Of a stretch of DNA of 64,000 nt, positions 60,762-64,000 are shown piece by piece. The notes beneath the pieces are model-generated. The model was not told the DNA's origin and ran no database searches. It was given only the letters and a program-made list of their open reading frames with translations. A program made the translations under genes and the position numbers. Source of the DNA: Variovorax guangxiensis (GTDB lineage: Bacteria > Pseudomonadota > Gammaproteobacteria > Burkholderiales > Burkholderiaceae_C); NCBI RefSeq assembly GCF_003952165.1, contig NZ_RXFT01000007.1:283758-347757 (forward strand). The letters run 5' to 3'. Each line of letters begins with the position of its first letter. The first letter of the stretch is position 1.

Positions 60762-61199
60762 ATGGATATCGCCGAAGTGGCCAAACGCTCCGGCCTGCCC
60801 GCGTCCACGCTGCGCTACTACGACGAGAAGGGGCTGATCGCCTCCACCGGCCGGCAGGGCCTGCGGCGCACATTCGATGAAGGCGTGCTGGAGCGGCTGG
60901 CGCTGATCGCGCTGGGCAGCGCCGCCGGTTTCTCGCTCGACGAGATCGCGCGCATGTTCGGCCCCAATGGCCAGCCGCGCATCGACCGGCTGATGCTCAA
61001 TGCCAAGGCGGACGAGCTCGACCGCACGATCCGCAACTTGAGCGCGATGCGCGACGGCCTGCGCCATGCGGCCGTCTGCCGCGCACCCAGCCACATGGAG
61101 TGCCCGACCTTCCGGCGCATTCTTGGCGCCGCGGCGTCGGGGGCGATCGGCGGCCGCAGAGAGAAAAAGAAGAAGCAGCAGCCTCCGCCGGCAGGCTGA
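60762..61199 (+). CDS. MerR-family transcriptional regulator
   Basis: A 145-residue regulator. MDIAEVAKRSGLPASTLRYY and DEKGLIASTGRQGLRRTFDE form the MerR winged helix, followed by a dimerisation helix (about 80-105) and a short C-terminal segment with two Cys (AAVCRAPSHMECPTFRRIL) that could sense metal, thiol or oxidants. The last 15 residues are Lys- and Pro-rich. AGGAGGAGG precedes ATG 60762. It diverges from the methyltransferase gene and should control it through the palindrome between them. Confidence 0.9.
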   Translation: MDIAEVAKRSGLPASTLRYYDEKGLIASTGRQGLRRTFDEGVLERLALIALGSAAGFSLDEIARMFGPNGQPRIDRLMLNAKADELDRTIRNLSAMRDGLRHAAVCRAPSHMECPTFRRILGAAASGAIGGRREKKKKQQPPPAG

Positions 61200-62015
61200 T
61201 CAGGCGTTCGTCAGCAGCGAGAGATCGCGCGCGGCCTGCAGCATGAGTTCTCGCGCGCGGTCCAGCGACGGAATCGCGTGCCGGTCGATGCGCCGGATGT
61301 ACGGCGTGGTGAGCACCGCCAGCGCATGCCCGTGCGGCCCGAGGATGGGGCAGGAGATGTCGATCACGCCGAAGTACTGCATGCTCTCGCGCTGCCGGTA
61401 ACCGGTGGCGCGCACGGCCTCGAGCATGTGCTCCAGCTCGTCGGGCGGAATCTGTACCTCGCCGTCGAGCGCGACGTGCTCCGCCAGCATCTGCCGGCGC
61501 CGCTCTTCCGACTCGCAGGCCAGCAGCACCTGGCCCGAGCCGGTGTCCAGCAGGTTCACGCGCGTGCCGGGCCGCACCGTCATGCTGCTCGCCGCGGGGC
61601 TGTTGACCTGCGCCACGATCTGCACGTTGCCCCGGTCGTACACGCCCAGGTGGCAGGACTGCTCGGCCTCCTTCACGTAGCGGTCCATCACCGGCAGCGC
61701 CTGCGTCACCAGCCGGTGGTTCGGCGGATAGCGGTGCGCCAGGTCGAACATCTTCAGGCTCAGGCTGTAGCGGTCGCCCGCCAGCGAGCGCAGCACGTAC
61801 TGGCGCGCCACCAGCCGTTCGAGCATGCGATAGATCTCGCTGGGGCCGCGGTCGAGCGCCTTCACGATCTCGCCGCGCGTCAGGCCTTCGGGCTGGTCGG
61901 CCAGCAGTTCGAGGATGTCCAGGCCCTTGTCGAGCGCGGGAGCGCGGTAGCGGTCCTGCTGCTCCTGCTCTTCGGCGGGCTTGCCGAGGATGTCCGGTTG
62001 AATCGATTTGTTCAC
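61200..62015 (-). CDS. IclR-family transcriptional regulator
   Basis: A 271-residue regulator read from GTG 62015; a TTG three bases earlier is the alternative. After a polar leader, residues about 25-85 form the winged helix (ALDKGLDILELLADQPEGLT and GPSEIYRMLERLVARQYVLR), and the IclR effector domain runs to the end with RPGTRVNLLDTGSGQVLLAC and ISCPILGPHGHALAVLTTPY. It diverges from the amidohydrolase/ABC operon and is its probable regulator. It meets the MerR gene tail to tail with no gap. Confidence 0.92.
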   Translation of the reverse strand: MNKSIQPDILGKPAEEQEQQDRYRAPALDKGLDILELLADQPEGLTRGEIVKALDRGPSEIYRMLERLVARQYVLRSLAGDRYSLSLKMFDLAHRYPPNHRLVTQALPVMDRYVKEAEQSCHLGVYDRGNVQIVAQVNSPAASSMTVRPGTRVNLLDTGSGQVLLACESEERRRQMLAEHVALDGEVQIPPDELEHMLEAVRATGYRQRESMQYFGVIDISCPILGPHGHALAVLTTPYIRRIDRHAIPSLDRARELMLQAARDLSLLTNA

Positions 62016-62085
62016 CAATGAATTTCAACAGCAAGGATCGCCGTTTGCAAGTTTCGTTTTACGGGAAAGCACCCATGAAGCGCGC

Positions 62086-62125
62086 TTGACGCTGAAAGTT
62101 CGTATGTAAATACTATGTTCACGAA
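62086..62125 (+). promoter_or_regulatory. Promoter and candidate IclR operator before the amidohydrolase gene
   Basis: TTGACG (62086-62091) is followed by TACTAT (62111-62116) with 19 bases between, or AATACT at 17. An inverted repeat TTCGT (62099-62103) / ACGAA (62121-62125) brackets the -10 region, where an IclR repressor would block RNA polymerase. Confidence 0.45.
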
Positions 62126-62176
62126 TGGACTAGAGAGGCAAGGCGTTCGGCAGCCAGGTGCTGCCCGCGACCCGAA

Positions 62177-63064
62177 ATGATCCAGCGAATCGACTCGCAT
62201 CAGCACTTCTGGCGGCCCGCGCGCGGCGACTACACGTGGCTGCGCGCCGACGTGCCCGCGCTGGCGCCGCTCCTGCGCGACTTCATGCCCGAAGACCTGC
62301 AGCCGCTGCTGCATGCCCACGGCGTGAGCCGGACCGTGCTCGTGCAGGCCGCCGATTCCCACGCCGAGACCGACTTCATGCTCGATCTCGCGGGCAGCTG
62401 CGAGGAGATCGGCGGCGTGGTCGGCTGGGTCGACCTGAGCCGGCCCGACGCCGCCGCCTCGCTGGAGCGGATGGCCCGGCATCCCAAATTCAAGGGCGTG
62501 CGGCCGATGCTGCAGGATCTGCCCGACGACGACTGGATCGCGCGCCGCCCGCATCCCGATGCGGTGAACGCCATGCTGAAGCTCGGCCTGCGCTTCGACG
62601 CGCTCGTGAACCCGCGTCACCTTCCGTGGCTTTTGCAGTTCGCAAAGCGTTGGCCGCAGTTGCCGATGGTGATCGACCATGCGGCCAAGCCGCCGGTGGG
62701 CGCGCACGGCAGCGAAGAATTCGCCCGCTGGCGCGAAGACATGGCGGCCATGGCCGCGCTGCCCCAGGTCTGCTGCAAGTTCTCGGGCCTGTGGACCGAG
62801 GCGCCGCCCGCGATGCAGCGCGATGCGGATGCCTTCGCACAGGCGGTTCGCCCCGTGTGGGAGCACCTGCTCGAAGTCTTCGGCCCGGCGCGCCTGATGT
62901 GGGGCAGCGACTGGCCCGTGCTCACGCTGGCCGGCGATTACGCGGGCTGGGTCGCGGTGAGCGAAGCCTGCATCGGCGGTCTTTCTCCCAACGAGCAGGC
63001 CGAGGTGTGGCACGGCACCGCCCAGCGCTTCTACGGCCTGGCGTCGATTCAGGACCCCTCATGA
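62177..63064 (+). CDS. Amidohydrolase of the L-fuconolactonase type (COG3618)
   Basis: A 295-residue TIM-barrel amidohydrolase. The metal-site motif is RIDSHQHFW (residues 4-12), a His lies in VIDHAAKPPVG, and Asp245 in LMWGSDWPVL completes the set. Relatives hydrolyse sugar lactones such as L-fuconolactone or L-rhamnono-lactone, and pyrone dicarboxylates. The next gene, a sugar ABC ATPase, overlaps its stop (ATGA), which favours a sugar-lactone role. Confidence 0.88.
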   Translation: MIQRIDSHQHFWRPARGDYTWLRADVPALAPLLRDFMPEDLQPLLHAHGVSRTVLVQAADSHAETDFMLDLAGSCEEIGGVVGWVDLSRPDAAASLERMARHPKFKGVRPMLQDLPDDDWIARRPHPDAVNAMLKLGLRFDALVNPRHLPWLLQFAKRWPQLPMVIDHAAKPPVGAHGSEEFARWREDMAAMAALPQVCCKFSGLWTEAPPAMQRDADAFAQAVRPVWEHLLEVFGPARLMWGSDWPVLTLAGDYAGWVAVSEACIGGLSPNEQAEVWHGTAQRFYGLASIQDPS

Positions 63065-64000
63065 CGCAACCCATCGTCACCATTCGCGACCTGAGCAAGT
63101 CCTTCGCCGGCGTGCGCGCGCTCGACAGGGCGCAGTTCGAGCTGCTGCCCGGCGAGGTGCATGCGCTCATGGGCGAGAACGGGGCCGGCAAGTCCACGCT
63201 GATGAAGGTGCTCGCGGGCGTCTACCGCAAGGATTCGGGCGAGGTGCTGCTCGACGGCCGGCCCGTGGACATCGAGAGCCCGCGCGCCGCGCAGGCGCTG
63301 GGCATCGGCATCATCCATCAGGAGCTCAACCTGATGAATCACCTGAGCGCCGCGCAGAACATCTTCATCGGCCGCGAGCCGCGCGGGCGCTTCGGCCTTT
63401 TCATCGACGAGGAGGCCATGTGCGGCGAGGCGCAGCGCATCTTCGAGCGCATGAACCTCAAGCTCGACCCGCGCACGCCGGTGGGCGAACTCACGGTGGC
63501 CCGGCAGCAGATGGTGGAGATCGCCAAGGCGCTGTCGTTCGATTCGCGCGTGCTCATCATGGACGAGCCCACCGCCGCCTTGAACAACGAGGAGGTGGCA
63601 GACCTGTTCCGCATCATCGGGCGCCTGCGTTCGCGCGGCGTGGCCATCGTCTACATCTCGCACAAGATGGACGAGCTCAAGCGCATCGCCGACCGCGTGA
63701 CCGTGATGCGCGATGGCCAGTACATCGCCACCGTGCCGATGGCCACGACGCCGATGGACACGCTCATCGCCATGATGGTGGGCCGCCAGCTCGCCGAAGC
63801 CGGGCACGAGATGCCCGACACCTCAGGCAACGAGGTGGTGCTGGAGGCCAGGGGCATCTGCCGGGGAACGATGGTGCGCGACGCGAGCTTCGTGCTGCGG
63901 CGCGGCGAGATCCTCGGCTTCGCGGGGCTGATGGGCGCGGGCCGCACCGAGCTGGCGCGCGCCGTGTTCGGCGCCGACCGCATCGACGCGGGCGAAGTCT
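63061..64000 (+). CDS. Sugar ABC transporter ATP-binding protein (RbsA/MglA type), 3' end missing
   Basis: The first 313 codons of a protein that in this family has about 500 residues with two ATPase domains. Walker A is GENGAGKST, the signature region ELTVARQQMVEIAKAL, Walker B LIMDEPTAALNN, and the second domain begins with LRRGEILGFAGLMGAGRTEL. It energises uptake of a pentose or 6-deoxy sugar. The start overlaps the amidohydrolase stop. Permease and binding-protein genes should follow outside the window. Confidence 0.94.
   Translation, partial: MTQPIVTIRDLSKSFAGVRALDRAQFELLPGEVHALMGENGAGKSTLMKVLAGVYRKDSGEVLLDGRPVDIESPRAAQALGIGIIHQELNLMNHLSAAQNIFIGREPRGRFGLFIDEEAMCGEAQRIFERMNLKLDPRTPVGELTVARQQMVEIAKALSFDSRVLIMDEPTAALNNEEVADLFRIIGRLRSRGVAIVYISHKMDELKRIADRVTVMRDGQYIATVPMATTPMDTLIAMMVGRQLAEAGHEMPDTSGNEVVLEARGICRGTMVRDASFVLRRGEILGFAGLMGAGRTELARAVFGADRIDAGEV

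Overview
The window comes from a GC-rich betaproteobacterium of the Comamonadaceae, most likely Variovorax or a close relative. The reasons are the high-GC codon use, the strong resemblance of the housekeeping proteins (CysM, GalU, ValS, QueF, DinB) to that group, and four solitary Bug-type periplasmic solute receptors scattered among catabolic genes, a habit of Variovorax, Bordetella and Cupriavidus. The genus is an inference, because no rRNA or marker gene settles it.

Bases 1 to about 16.7 kb are the right-hand part of a podovirus-like prophage of lower GC than the host. It runs through a tail tube/adaptor protein (cut by the window start), a tail nozzle-like protein, a GNAT acetyltransferase, a gp14-like internal virion protein, a virion lytic transglycosylase, a 2079-residue polyvalent internal virion protein carrying an HEXXH motif, a tail fibre/spike, and a lysis cassette. 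Genes overlap by 1 to 11 bases almost throughout, so this is one late operon. Two leftward accessory genes (one nucleoside 2-deoxyribosyltransferase-like) lie between the lysis genes and a tRNA-Leu(CAA), the probable attachment site.

From 16.9 to 26.6 kb is ordinary chromosome: cysM, a Zn-ribbon Nudix hydrolase and a TusA-like protein in one direction; galU and valS in the other; then yaaA, a prolyl-4-hydroxylase-like dioxygenase, an alpha/beta hydrolase, queF and a small hypothetical gene. A 97-bp structured repeat occurs twice (23471 and 28596), each time starting at the stop codon of the gene before it or within 3 bases of it.

From 26.7 to 41 kb is a catabolic island. It holds an SDR dehydrogenase, two tandem LysR regulators, an operon of enolase-superfamily enzyme, Bug receptor and arylmalonate-decarboxylase homologue, a convergent operon of citryl-CoA lyase-like protein, acyl-CoA dehydrogenase and MmgE/PrpD protein, and a divergent operon of a double acyl-CoA dehydrogenase, a second Bug receptor and an AMP-forming acyl-CoA ligase. 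Together they look like uptake, activation and oxidation of a branched or substituted dicarboxylic acid. The substrate is not known.

From 41 to 49 kb are mixed single genes: a SnoaL-like protein, a DUF3606 protein of 59 residues, a histidine-kinase-like fragment, topoisomerase IB, a purine nucleoside permease-type lipoprotein, a DUF2459 protein, dinB, a glycolipid-binding-domain protein and an OmpA-ankyrin protein. From 49 to 56.2 kb a LysR/Bug pair diverges from a tannase-family lipoprotein, a secreted hydrolase and another Bug receptor, suggesting use of an aromatic ester. From 56.2 to 61.2 kb are small membrane and regulatory genes, including a GlxA-type regulator facing a SLAC1-type channel and a MerR regulator facing a methyltransferase; both intergenic regions show recognisable operator architecture. 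The right end begins an IclR-controlled sugar-acid operon (COG3618 amidohydrolase, then a sugar ABC ATPase cut by the window end). No gene-free stretch exceeds 300 bases.
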